A DNA stretch of 64,000 nt. It comes from Isoetes taiwanensis (taxonomy: Eukaryota > Streptophyta > Lycopodiopsida > Isoetales > Isoetaceae). Positions 20,396 to 31,138 of the stretch are shown here, one piece after another; position 1 is the stretch's first letter; the number at the start of each line of letters is the position of its first letter. The notes under the pieces are model-generated. The model did not search any database. It saw nothing but the letters and a program-made list of their open reading frames with translations, and was not told where the DNA came from. A program made the position numbers and the translations under genes. The DNA lies in assembly GCA_021234155.1 (NCBI GenBank), contig JAJEKV010000016.1:18470698-18534697 (forward strand), written 5' to 3'.

Positions 20396-21936
20396 CTACT
20401 GCTGTACAAACTGACCATCACCATCTACCACACCCAAGAAGTCCCGCCAAATGGAAAACTTCCGCTCTACTCCCGGGAACACCAAAAAGCTTTGAAATAG
20501 CTTGTACCTGAGTCGAGGAATCAGAGAGGCTGCAGGCTGCTGAATCCCCTGAAAGATCCACAACCGCCGCCGCTTCCAAATCAACCACACCAACCAAGCC
20601 ACGCACAGATGCAAGGCTTGCTGCCGTACGAGCGGCCAAACACCAGGATACACATGAAGCAGCAATTGTTGGCTATTCAATCTCACCTGAAACAGAGCCC
20701 TGACCCAATCCCAGGCAACCTGCAAATGAGGGCATAAAACCAGACAATGCTCCACAGTCTCACGATGAAGGCCACAACAAGGGCAAAGAGGGCTCACACC
20801 CGGCCTAAACTGACTCACAAGGACATTCACCCTGATACAGCGGTGCACCACCTGCCACATAAGCACCCGAACCTTCGGTGGGGGAAGTGAGCTCCATGTC
20901 CACGTCCAAACCGAGCGCCATCGAGAACCCGGAAGCTGCAGAGACCACTTGCCTGAAGGGGGCAGAGTGTCATGAATAGCCAACACCCGGTAACAAGACC
21001 GCACAAAACAAGAAGATACAACATCTGGATGAACCTTCCAAACCTGCACCACCACATCACCCTGAGGGACTATAGGTATGTGTAGCGGAATACTCCCCGC
21101 CACTTGTTCCCAGATAGCCCGGTCACTGTCCTTCAGGCGAAAGCGAGCTCGAAAGAACTCCCACGAAGCTAGCTGACCATCCCAATACCAATCCTCCAAG
21201 GTGAGCACAGCAGCTCGCCTCCAACGGGCCTGCGTCCGAGCATGCATGAAAACAGCAAGGGCAAGTACGCAGGAGGTAGAGGAACCCACAAGAAAGGAGA
21301 AGAGTGGTGATAAACTGAGGCATAATCTAGCTGGAAGAGCACACGCACGTGATCCCAAGCCCGCAACACCCCCGTGAGAAAAGGGGATGCATGTGGGAAA
21401 GGCCGGAGACCATACAACAGTGCCCAGGGCAACTCTACATGCACAGACGACTTTCCAAATGCCACACAATGGCGAAGAGATTGCCACAATAGTGCCGCAC
21501 CAGGAGAAGATGCTCCATCCTGCAGAATGCTCCAAATAAACTTAGAGACCAACACCTTACTATGCAGTGCCAAATCCAGAATGGCCAAGCCCCCATCCTC
21601 CCGGGGGCGGAGACACTTCCACCAAGCCACTTTAACAACCGCCCCTTCATCATCCCCGCCCCACACAAAATTTCGAACAATCTTATCCAAAGCCTGTATC
21701 TTACCCTCAGGAGCAGTGCTACAAAGTACTGACTTGGCAATAGTGATCCTACCTGCCATGGACAACTTGCTACCCTTCCACCAATTGAGGTGTTTCTGCA
21801 ATCCCAGCAAAATCTCATCCCACACCCTCCCCATGGAAACATCCCTCCAAAGGGAATACCCAAATGACTTAGTACACACATTACACGGAAGCACCTTCCA
21901 AGGGAATAGAGCCAAACAAGGGGGGAGGCGAGTCAA
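20396..21936 (-). pseudogene. LINE reverse transcriptase thumb and zinc-binding C-terminus
   Basis: Two overlapping minus-strand frames (21169-21936 and 20396-21535) form one protein split by a frameshift. The first reads WWKGSKLSMAGRITIAKSVL and later RNFVWGG and LRPREDGGLAILDL, typical of the region after the RT palm. The second has WTWSSLPPPKVRVLMWQVVH and LCPCCGLHRETVEHCLVLCP, the zf-RVT module (CxxC, then HC and C), then WLVWLIWKRRRLW near the end. Family role: RT of a non-LTR retrotransposon. Confidence 0.75.
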
Positions 21937-22087
21937 TCCGGGCCCATAATGCGGAGCATTTACCTCAATTCAAAAGAATGCACGAGGCCAAGGAGAAAGT
22001 ATCCAAAGAAACCCTTCACATTCCGCAAATTCCTCTCTTACGCCACCAAGAAGAGAAAAGTGTCATTGGCGAACCGGTTAATAATGT

Positions 22088-22775
22088 CTAATGACTACCA
22101 TCCCGCATCCGCCCATCCACCACCCCCTCCTCCCACCGCGGCCAAAAACAATCGAGGCAAAGGCCTCCGCCCTGTCGTAAACAAAAATGGTGCCAAAGGG
22201 CACCCCCGACGCACCCTCTGCCTAAGGAGAAAAAGGCGGGGGGTTCACCCAGCACACCACCGTAGCCCGTGGCTGACCTATGCGGCTTCACTTCATGATC
22301 ATTTGGCCAGAAAGCGTGGACCACAGCCCAACGCTAACATCATGGCGCAAAGAACTCCCCAGCGGACACTATCATAAGCTTTGGCAAAGTCAAGCTTAAG
22401 ATAGGCAATGCCTTGACCTGTTCTCTGCCCAATAAAGGCCCTCATAAGCTGCGGCAACATTAGTCAAAATGTTCCTCCCAGAACAAACCCGGTCGCACCT
22501 TACTAATGGAAGAAGTCAACACCGGCTTCAACTTCTCGGCCAGGGCTTTCGCAATAATCTTGTACACAGAGGACAACAAGGATATAGGCCTCCAATCATT
22601 AATAGTAGAAGGCTGCTTAACCTTAGGAATCAAGGAAATGCATGCGGTATTCAAGATCCTATCCATGTGAGAAGACTGCAGCAACTCAAGATACACCTGG
22701 TACACAGACTCACCAGCCCACTCCCAATAAGTCTGAAAGAACTCCACAGGGATGCCATCCAGCCCAGGACATTTG
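22088..22775 (-). pseudogene. LINE reverse transcriptase, N-terminal motifs
   Basis: Minus-strand reading gives PGLDGIPVEFF, NDWRPISLLSSVYKIIAKAL, then in shifted frames KLDFAKAYDSVRW, RRGCPLAPFLF and FANDTFLF. These are successive RT motifs of plant L1-type LINEs. The catalytic FADD box reads FAND, a loss of one of the metal-binding aspartates. Several stops and frameshifts interrupt the frame, so the enzyme is dead. Confidence 0.75.
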
Positions 22776-23226
22776 TCCAAGTTTTAAGAATGGCTTCAGA
22801 AGCTTTTGCCCTTCATTTGTATCAAGTGTCCTAGACAAGATGACTACACATGCCTTGGGATGGGATTTAAAAATGCTTTCAAGGCAGAGACGCTCTCTAG
22901 GCCCAAACATTTGCAAAGGAGAGATCCATGTTAGAAACATTTGCAAAGGAGAGATCCATGTTAGAAACAAACGTGTTGAGCTCACCCACATTTGCATCTG
23001 TTGTTGAAGAGTCTACTTCGGTAATGCTCAAAGCTGAAGCATTATAATTTGCATGTTCTGTTGCTGTTGAGGAGCTTACTTTTTTAAAGCCCAAATTTGA
23101 AGCATTATAACTTGTATGTCTTGCCAGTGCATTTTTAGTATTAGAAGGGGTTATTTTGGTCTCTTCCTGAATAGGATGAATAGGATGGGCCTGCAGCAGG
23201 TGGTTTATCATCTGCACTTGATACAA
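22776..23226 (-). pseudogene. Alpha-1,4-glycosyltransferase pseudogene, 5' half
   Basis: Beyond the LINE the host frame reads LFLTWISPLQMF, GPRERLCLESIFKSHPKACV, VILSRTLDTNEGQKLLKPFL and KLG. This is the family segment that directly precedes the FQV segment at 20.26 kb. A perfect 30-bp tandem duplication (22906-22935 and 22936-22965) inserts ten residues (LTWISPLQMF twice) without a frameshift. Further upstream a Ser/Thr-rich stretch (VSSSTATEHANYNASALSIT) lies in another frame, so at least one frameshift separates the stem-like region from the catalytic part. No transmembrane anchor was identified. Confidence 0.75.
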
Positions 23227-26200
23227 GAAAACTATGAAGTGGTCGTTTGGTGCTTTGGTTTTCTACATCTCTTTGAAATGGGTTTCATGTTGGAATACGC
23301 AACAGAAAAGCCATTGCTTGCATCCTCTACGTTGTTTTGTGCGAGTCTCACCAGCTACATAGGCTACATCAATCAGAGGCATCTCTTAAGCATCCAACCC
23401 ATTGTGTTGTTATGTTTTCCTGCTGTTCTCTCTTTATGTGATCCTTTTGCACCTCATCAAAGTATTTCAATGCTTCATCATGCATATATTTGATCTACAT
23501 CATGTGATCCAAGACATAACATCATGAACTAGGAGGTCATCTAAAACTTGCCTTGCCTCCTTAGCAAGCACCATGTACTTTTCTATAGCTTGCATGCCAC
23601 CACTGAAGTGCTAGAAATTATAGTAGTTGCCTATAAATTTGGTCTGATCTGCCCTATTGCCAACTATATTGTGCAAAGTACTTAATTAAAAAAGGACTGA
23701 AAAGGCTGTTTTGTGACTGATGACATAGAGATTGAAATGTTCCTTTTATGGCTATGCAAGGATCGATGGTCGCCATGCTAAGAACATACTACATAATGTT
23801 GTAAAGTGTAAATATTCAACAACCTTCTCCACTTACATTATGCCAAACAACATAATCAAAGAGTTGACACATGTAGGCACTGCTTGCATTTTTCAATATC
23901 ATGGCATGTTGAACAATTAGCTCATGAAGCCAATCCCATGCAATTGGATTTCTAATTGCTATTAGTTTATTTCCATTCACATATTAACTCACTTAATGTC
24001 ACACATGTTGTGATATAAACTATTGCATGGGCTCATCCCAAACAAACACCATCAAATCCAAAGTAGAACTATTAATATGTAGCATAATAACGGGGGGTTG
24101 TTTTTGTATTTTTGTACATTTTTCCCTATGGTTTTTATATGATTTGGTGGCCGTATTTTGCAAGGTGTACTAATGCGTACATCTAGAGTGCGCACTGTAT
24201 TTTCACTTCCTAATTTTATATTTGTAATGGTTTAGACCCATGTTTGTGCCATCATGTTATGTTAATGGCCAAGATGGAGTCGTGAGTCCTTAATCAAGGG
24301 CTCACAATAAACACCCTATTTCCATAGCCCATGTAATTGTTTTTTAAAATCAAAAGCCAACATGCAGATGACGAGCTCATGTATTCTAGGGTTTCCATTC
24401 TTTTGCTCTTCCAGCTTGCCGATCTTTGCACTCGGCCAACACGGGAACAAATTAGTCCCCATGCATTTACAAGGGGAAACAAGAGTCAAACTTCGGTTTG
24501 TGGTGCAGTTACGGTGATAAATCCGTATGGGCCCCTTTTCTTTTGGTTGCTTGGTCGGTAGGGGTAAAAGCAGAATAAAGAGGCTTCTCTTGTTGGGTCT
24601 TCCAGCTCCAGCTCTTCCAGGTTGCTGCTCTCGGCGGTTACGGCCACATTTCGTCTCCTATAGCAGCCTGTTCAAGCTCCGGATCATCGTTGCCCTTGTT
24701 GCACTCTCTTCGTGGCCTCAGCAGCTGTCACCTCAGTTGCTCCATTTGCATCAGGTAGGCCGGATCTGACATTCTACTTGGCTGTTTAAAGCCTCCTTTC
24801 TGCAATGCATTTGTGTTAACAGCTGAGAAATTTATATCGAGCTCCATATGAACTTGAACCCGAGCTATCCCACATATGGGCATGTGGGGTTTTTCTCATT
24901 TTCCTAATGCAGATCGCTTTTTATTTCGGTTATTTTGTGTGGGCATTATTATTGATTGGTAGGTCTGGTATGAGAGCATGGCGGTGATATTGCAAGGGGG
25001 TAAATCTCGACTTGCCGCCAGTTAGTATTCGAATGAATCTACACAGAGAAAATCCTACTAAGTAGATATGGCTTCCCTTACGGCCCGCCAGAGACAACCT
25101 CTTAAGTCCTAGCTTCTCAAAACGACCTTAATTTGATTCACGATTTACGCCAGAAACACTTGTGCAATGCAGCATGTCTGATATTAAAAAATTGGATGAA
25201 TTATTCTGCAGCCGCGGTACCGAGCTCTTACGCTTCTTCTACCTCAAAATGTTGGCCTCTTTTGGGCAAATCACGGGGGCATCGGCTCCCATCGGTTTGA
25301 TTTGGCTTCTTGGTAATTAATTTCTATTGCTTCCTAAACCCTACAGTGCCCTCCGCCTCGTGGAGGCCTTATGGCACTTTCCAGCCTCATGATGGGGCTT
25401 CGAACTGAGAGCAAAAGGTAAACCTGTGATGCAAGAGGCCAGGGATTTATGTACTAGCGTCAAATGAGAAGGCTTTTACATAAGTAGAAAAACTCTCATT
25501 TTTCCTTTGCTTCTATGCGGGGCCCAGACGATTTACAACTCGGTTTGCGGGATATTCTTAATGCAAATGTACTATATTGTTGAGGTGCGGCATTCTAGAA
25601 GTCTACGAAATTCATGGGTTATGCTAGATATTGCGATCGTGAAGTAAGCATTTGTTTGCATTGAGTTTTTATTTTCACCATGCATACGCCCTTATTACCG
25701 TTTTTCGGTATGCCTTGAGTTTTATTAGTGTTCTTGTCATACTTGCAAGCTTGTTTCTCCCATTCCTCATGTGCAATGCCATATTAAAAAGCTTTTTGTT
25801 TCTAGAAAAAATGAAAGAATACTTTTAATTTCTCAATCAATCTCATGATGCAGAAGCAAAAAAAAAAGCCGAGGAGGAAGAAGAAAGAAAGTTTACAAGG
25901 AGGAAGAAAGAAAGTTTACACGCTCCTTGTTAGAAATTCAATTCACCACAAGGTTGTAAAATAAGGAATACCTTTTGCTGGTTATATATACATGTGCTTC
26001 AACTTTCTCATTTTTAAAATCTTGTGTGCTAGTTTCATAGTTGGAGTTTTAAGATCTCATATGCTAGTTTGTTAGTTGGGACCGGTATAGAAGAGAGGAA
26101 CTCCACATGAATCCTATTCTTAAAAATAGAAATCTAGCCTAGCAATAACCAAAGTGGTGAAAGTGATGTCATGTCCTTTATCCAGATGTTATGTTCTTTA

Positions 26201-26660
26201 TAAAGAATGTTAGATATTCCTTCCTCAGCATTTCCAGTGTTGTGCATGACTTCATAAAAAGAACTCCAAATCCATACCAACATTTTTTGTAGCATAGAAT
26301 GTGGATTATAGAATTTATTTTTCATTGCAAATATCTTGCCACATGACTACATAAGAACATTATTTATAGCGCGGAATGTGGAATTATGGCATATGATGTT
26401 CATTTGTGGCAATATGTGTATATCCGAGTTTTATCTGCCTTAGGATATGGTCCAACCACTATCCTTTCCTTTTTTATGCAATAGAAAACCTTAAGAATGT
26501 GATTATAGCACAAAATTTATGTTCTTATTATATGTCGATCTTTTTCTTTTAGAAATATGAATAATTTTTTCCAAGGCCCCGAAGGGGCCAAAAAAAATTT
26601 CATAATACAAACCATAACCTTCACAATTATAATTAAATTCCCCCTGAAAACCCCCTTTGG
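23227..26660. other. Long stretch without a supported gene
   Basis: Contains several 60-125-codon ORFs on both strands (for example 23116-23493, 24337-24769), none with recognised motifs. The part at 24540-25400 is GC-richer with exon-like composition, but no consistent exon chain could be read. A GGAGGAAGAAAGAAAGTTTACA duplication lies at about 25875-25920. Confidence 0.35.
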
Positions 26661-26663
26661 TTT

Positions 26664-26940
26664 GGGTGCATATTCACACGGGGGGTGACGTAGGGCAGCG
26701 AGAGCCCCTAAAATTATGTTTCACATGTACAAAATGAACACCATATAGTACATTACCTTAAATCTTATAGTATTTTGCAAATCTTCTTATACAGTATGGC
26801 AAATTTTGTACATGCATACCCCACAAACGAGGAACTTTATGTGCGGTGTAGATCAAGGAATAAAGGGTGCATATGCCTATCCAACAGCTCTCGATGCCCG
26901 GAGTCACCCCCCGTGTGAATATGCCCGTGTGAATATGCCC
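26664..26940. mobile_element. Small MITE with about 38-bp terminal inverted repeats
   Basis: Left end (26664-26703) reads GCATATTCACACGGGGGGTG, then AC and a GGGCAGCGAGAG part. The right end (26888-26926) is its reverse complement with few mismatches. Immediately outside the right end, GTGTGAATATGCCC is duplicated once more plus a partial copy (26927-26950), a local tandem expansion of the terminus. The interior is AT-rich and non-coding. Target duplication not resolved because of that expansion. Confidence 0.65.
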
Positions 26941-26950
26941 CCGTGTGAAT

Positions 26951-28205
26951 ATTAAATATTATTATAACTTGGACAATGTTAGGGTGCCCAGTAGAACTTT
27001 TAGGGTGCCCTGGAGTATTCTGATGTTGTAAGAAGTTGAGAAGATTATTTACGGTGAATAATATGTGTCATCCCATAAATCTTTCTTGCCGCTTATATTC
27101 AAGATGCCTCCTCAAAGTAGTTGAAGCAACAGCAAGCAGCTTCATCAATATCAAAATTTTTGTGCTCCAATAGCAAGCACACATACGTTTACTAGTGGTC
27201 CACTGAAATTATTCTCATTTGTACATGAATGCAGCAGTGGAGATGAGTTTGAACATATGGTGGTAGGATATAGCAAAGTCATGGTCACAAATATTTAACA
27301 TAATGAAAACAAGGTCACCCCCTTGTCCTATATGAAAATTGAAATAAGGCATGCCCGGACCTAAAATTTAATGTCTCTTCCAATGAAATACAAATGCAAC
27401 ATGAAAAAAGACATGCCAAGCAAAACCAAGGAACAATGTCTATAAAATAAAAAGGAAAAAGCTTAGCCAACAACCACAAGTCCAATTACCCCAAACCTAC
27501 ATATCTAACAAACATTACCTTGTTAAAGTCCTAGAGCAAACAAGCCATATGAAGAAAGCTTCGAAATGAAAATCTTAGACATGCTCCAAGGAATAAGCAA
27601 ATGCAACCGACGCCTTGATTTTATAAGCGTAAAGCATACAGATTTGAATTAAATGCGAAGAAAGACAAAGAGCATGAATTTGACCATGTGTAACTGTGCT
27701 TTTGCGGGCCAATCAAGAACGGGTACATGATGGAACAAGGGAACAACAAAATACTGAAGATGAAGACATTAGTTTTTACAAGAAACATGTGCATTTTTAT
27801 CCTATATGGTTTTTTTTTTGACAAATGCACCAAATTCTAGATCAAGAGACTTCTTCTGATGGATCATGGTGCTTCCTGCTGCTCTACAATTGCAGTGACC
27901 AGCTCTGCCTCTTCTTTCAGGCGAAACTAGTTAATTTGATTTCTTTTTTGCACATGACTTCTCTTTTTTGGATGCCCTATAGATTGCTTACCCTCGTTCT
28001 TCTTTGTAACACAATAACCATTACAAATGCCTACAACAACCTATGCTCTTGCCCATCAAAATAAATAAAGTAATGGTACCATCTAAAATTCATGTTTACA
28101 ATAGAAAGACCTTTCATTGCACAAGCAAGATATGAAATTTTAAAATGCATTTTGTTTGGCCCTTGTAATGGTTTTTAACTTGGTCTTGCTCAGCCACAGC
28201 CTCTG
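26951..28205. other. Intergenic, nothing recognised
   Basis: AT-rich, with no ORF showing a known motif. Minus-strand 27621-27833 and plus-strand 27825-28064 ORFs have hydrophobic composition typical of AT-rich random sequence. Confidence 0.35.
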
Positions 28206-28209
28206 GCGT

Positions 28210-28420
28210 GCCTTTTTGCTAGTTTTTTTTATTAGCACACCAGCCCTTCTGGGCCTACAGCCTTTTGTGCAATTCTAGCCTATCTACGTGTAATTTCCAT
28301 GTCATCAAAATCTGATGTGCCTTATTTTGCACCGTCGGATCTTTGCTTTCAAAAATCTAAGGCCAGGAAAATTAGAAAATACGCCAGAAAATAGCAACGG
28401 AGATGGGAGAAGGCGCTTCA
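28210..28420 (-). repeat. Dispersed repeat, second copy of the family at 15.07 kb
   Basis: Shares with 15067-15320 the ordered blocks TAGCACRCCAGCC, TGCAATTCTAG-CTATC-ACG, a tract like CATCAAAATCTGATGTG (CACCTCACCAAATACTGACGTG in the 15-kb copy), GGATCT, and AGGAAAATTAGAAAA, then AACGGAGATG versus CACGGAGATG. The poly-T end here is only eight bases. Confidence 0.5.
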
Positions 28421-29028
28421 ATGGGATCCTCGTCTTAGCTTATCTTGTGTTTGCACAGTGTTTGCAACCGGAGAGTGTTGGGCAGAGTGATTTTTTTCCA
28501 GTACTTTCTAGTTATCTCTCCTTCTAGTCTTATCTCTCCGTAGCCTTTTTCTTCAACGCATTTTATCCGCTTCTGCGCAAAAGCTATGCCTTTTTTATTT
28601 CTTCGTGTCTCTGTAATGGTGGCGATGGTGAAACTCACTGTGCTTCCAAGTATGGCGATTCGTTTGGAATGAATAGTTGGCGCTCCTGTGGCAATGGTCT
28701 GGGCGGATTAATTTCCCTATCTTTGCTGGACGAAGTTTGTAGCAGAGTTGTGATATTTGAATGGTTTCTATCTTGGTGGTTAATCGGATCCAAATAGAAA
28801 ATGAATGCCGATTTCCAAACCCGCCACAGTTTCCTTCAGCATTTCTTCAGCTTTTTGCTTAGTTTCTTTCTGCTGGTAAGTGTGTTTATAGAGGATGAGC
28901 ACCTGATAAAGCTGACGGCAAATTGATTCATAAGGAGGACTTTTTCGGAGTCATTGTCTTCCATCCGGTCACAAGGCATAGTTTCCATTCAGTTGGTTTG
29001 TGGCAAACATTGACTTGGTTCTGTTTGA
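28421..29028. other. Left flank of the nested LINE insertion
   Basis: Sequence immediately next to the 16-bp target duplication. It has GC-richer exon-like composition and a GGTAAGTG splice-donor-like site near 28875, so the LINE may have landed in a transcribed unit. Joining this flank to 43249 gave no recognisable protein. Confidence 0.3.
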
Positions 29029-29041
29029 TCTTGTGGCCATT

Positions 29042-29072
<31 letters not shown>

Positions 29073-29260
29073 GAAGGCAAGGATTTTTTATATTCATGTT
29101 AACATAAATACATCAGAAAAAGGTATATCCATTGGAAAATGATATACCAAATAAAGGCATGCAGAGATATATCTTCTCCTATGTCCAAAAAAAGAACTCC
29201 AATCATGGAGTAAATACAACTTTTAGAGTTTAAACTTATAAAGATAGTTGTATCAGAAAT

Positions 29261-29668
29261 TTAGTTTGGAACTTGAAAACCCTCTTGTGCTGCAATCAAA
29301 TCCTGTATGGTCAGGTTTTCCACCCTGTGTCTACCAAAGATATTCAGCATTGAATCAAGCTCCTCACATGGGAAATTGGTGAAATCCAACAAAAGGAGCA
29401 CATGTGCTTCCCTTTTTTGCTGCCATGTATGAAAAAGATTCAAGAAAAAGGGCCTCAGCCCGTTATTCCTCCAAACCTCTTTCCTCTTCAATAACTTTTT
29501 GATGGCCAGTGCGTGGATCATTTCTTGCTTCAGCTGTATAAAAATGTTCTCCAATTCAGCATGAGATAGCATGGCGTCCTCCTCATCCGAATTTTCTGCC
29601 TGCCCCATTCCTCTGGTAGAACCTCCTACCCTATTGAGTCTCCTCATGGCATCTGTGCAAAACATCAT
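29261..29668 (-). CDS. C-terminal open frame of the LINE
   Basis: An uninterrupted 135-codon frame overlapping the end of the zinc-binding ORF by about 38 bases in another frame. It is polar and probably helical (HAELENIFIQLKQEMIHALA, then KRKEVWRNNGLRPFFLNLFH). Either a frameshift has detached the natural C-terminus of the polyprotein or the element has a separate small ORF. I recognise no domain. The absence of stops over 135 codons in an otherwise damaged copy suggests it was coding when the element inserted. Confidence 0.45.
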   Translation of the reverse strand: MMFCTDAMRRLNRVGGSTRGMGQAENSDEEDAMLSHAELENIFIQLKQEMIHALAIKKLLKRKEVWRNNGLRPFFLNLFHTWQQKREAHVLLLLDFTNFPCEELDSMLNIFGRHRVENLTIQDLIAAQEGFQVPN

Positions 29669-30590
29669 CAGATAATGTTAGTTTAAGTACAAAGAATTCA
29701 AAAGGTCCCTTAAAAGAACCAATACTGTCCCATTCTCTGTCATAGTTTTTCCCCTTTAGTGTTTTGTGGGCAATAGCTGAGATTTGAATAAGGTCCAGAA
29801 GGGTTCCTTTCAGCCAAATCATAGATGGTGCATGACCTCCAATCATAACTCTGTTTCTGTGTAACCATATAGCCCAGCAGGTCAGGGTTCTCATAGTATT
29901 GACTAATCTGCTACCATTGTCCCAAAAGGAAAGTAGGTCATTAGTAGTTGGCACTCCCTTATTTAGTTGTGCTGTCCAGCTCCAAAAATCCAGTAGCCAA
30001 TTGCATATAAAGACATGGTTTGAATTCTCTGTTTCCCCACATAAATTGCACTGGCTTGATACAGTGTGGTCATATTTGGCTCGATTCTGATTGGTGGCTA
30101 GGCTCTGATGCAAGGCTATCCATTTAAATGTTTTGATCCTAGCAGCAGTATAAACCTTCCATCCCTTTGCACAAACCGAGTTTAGTTTATCTTCCTCACA
30201 ATTCCATAATAGAGTAGCTTTGGATGGTTTCCTTTCAAGTAAGGCCTTGTAGATCTCTTTGACTGAATAAATTTCTTTCTTATTCAACTGCCATTGATTA
30301 CTGTTCTGGCTGAGCTCCTGATATCCTCCCACATGCTCCATAATGAGGTGGTAGATCTTTTTATCTATTTCAGAACCTTTAGTTCTGTTCTTAACTTCCT
30401 CCCAAGTGAGCCATCTGTTTGAAGGGTCCCTGAGATCCTCAATTTTATTAATACCTGCATTGAACCATTGCATGTACTTCTGTGGATGTTGAAGGGCTAA
30501 GCAACCAATGCCTTCAGAAGCTAGCTCAGGGTGCCAAAAAAAATTTGTATCTTTGCTCCTAGCATCCAAAACAGGTGGCCTATAACATAA
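29631..30590 (-). pseudogene. LINE polyprotein, zinc-binding (zf-RVT) region
   Basis: Minus-strand frame with FKWIALHQSLATNQNRAKYD, then CNLCGETENSNHVFICNWLL and WAIWLHRNRVMIGGHAPSM. This is the zf-RVT module (CxxC, then H and C) that follows the RT in plant LINEs, with the WxIWxxRN signature after it. The frame runs up to the foldback element at 30597, beyond which the RT continues. Confidence 0.75.
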
Positions 30591-30596
30591 TCATTA

Positions 30597-31136
30597 GGGA
30601 TTTTTTGAGATCATAAAAGGGCCTTCTAAGAATTGCTGACTAAGCTATATGAACTACCAATCAGAAAACAGAACTAGTAATCCAGTCAGCAAAACAGTTA
30701 TAACTAACTCACTGGATCACATTTTCTAGCATAAGTGTTGATAGAAAAGTCCAAATGAGCTCTTGTTTGGTGCAATAGATAGATCTCATTGAGATCTTTC
30801 CAATCTTGGGTAGTTTGCATATCTTTTAGCCCTGTAGGATAGTAAAAAATGGTAAAAACCATATTGTTTGTAGTTTTGACAATCATAAGTGGTTGAAATA
30901 TGTGCAAAGCACCTAAGATTGGAAAGATCTCAACGAGATCTATCTATTGCACTAAACGAGAGCTCATTTGGACTTTTCTATCAATAGTTATGCTAGAAAA
31001 TGTGATCCAGTGAGTTAGTTATAACAGTTTTGCTGACTGGACCCGTCAGGCTCTGATTTCTGATTGGTAGTTCATTTATCTTCATTTAGCTTAGTTGGCA
31101 TGTTTTGAAGGCCCTTTTTTAATCTCAAAAAAACCC
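30597..31136. mobile_element. 540-bp foldback MITE inside the LINE
   Basis: Nearly the whole element is two inverted arms of about 230 bases around a short AT-rich loop. The left arm begins GGGATTTTTTGAGAT, the right arm (reverse complement) GGGTTTTTTTGAGAT; both contain AAAAGGGCCTTC, ACTAAGCT, TGAACTACCAATCAGAAA and GGAAAGATCTC. TA lies on each outer edge. It interrupts the LINE ORF after AWNNAAI. TA flanks and GGG ends do not settle the superfamily (Tourist-like or Stowaway-like). Confidence 0.75.
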
Positions 31137-31138
31137 TA

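Larger units (their letters stand above)
20269..22775 (-). mobile_element. 5'-truncated LINE inserted in the glycosyltransferase gene
   Basis: The 3' end is a poly-A tail (poly-T at 20269-20279 on the plus strand). The target duplication TCCAAGTTTT lies at 20263-20272 and 22776-22785; its T bases overlap the tail, so the unambiguous part is about 7 bases. The element begins within the RT domain at KCPGLDGIPVEFFQ, so it is 5'-truncated at about 2.5 kb. RT motifs, broken frames, C-terminal zinc-binding region and C-terminal tail are all present in order. It is oriented like its host gene. Confidence 0.85.
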
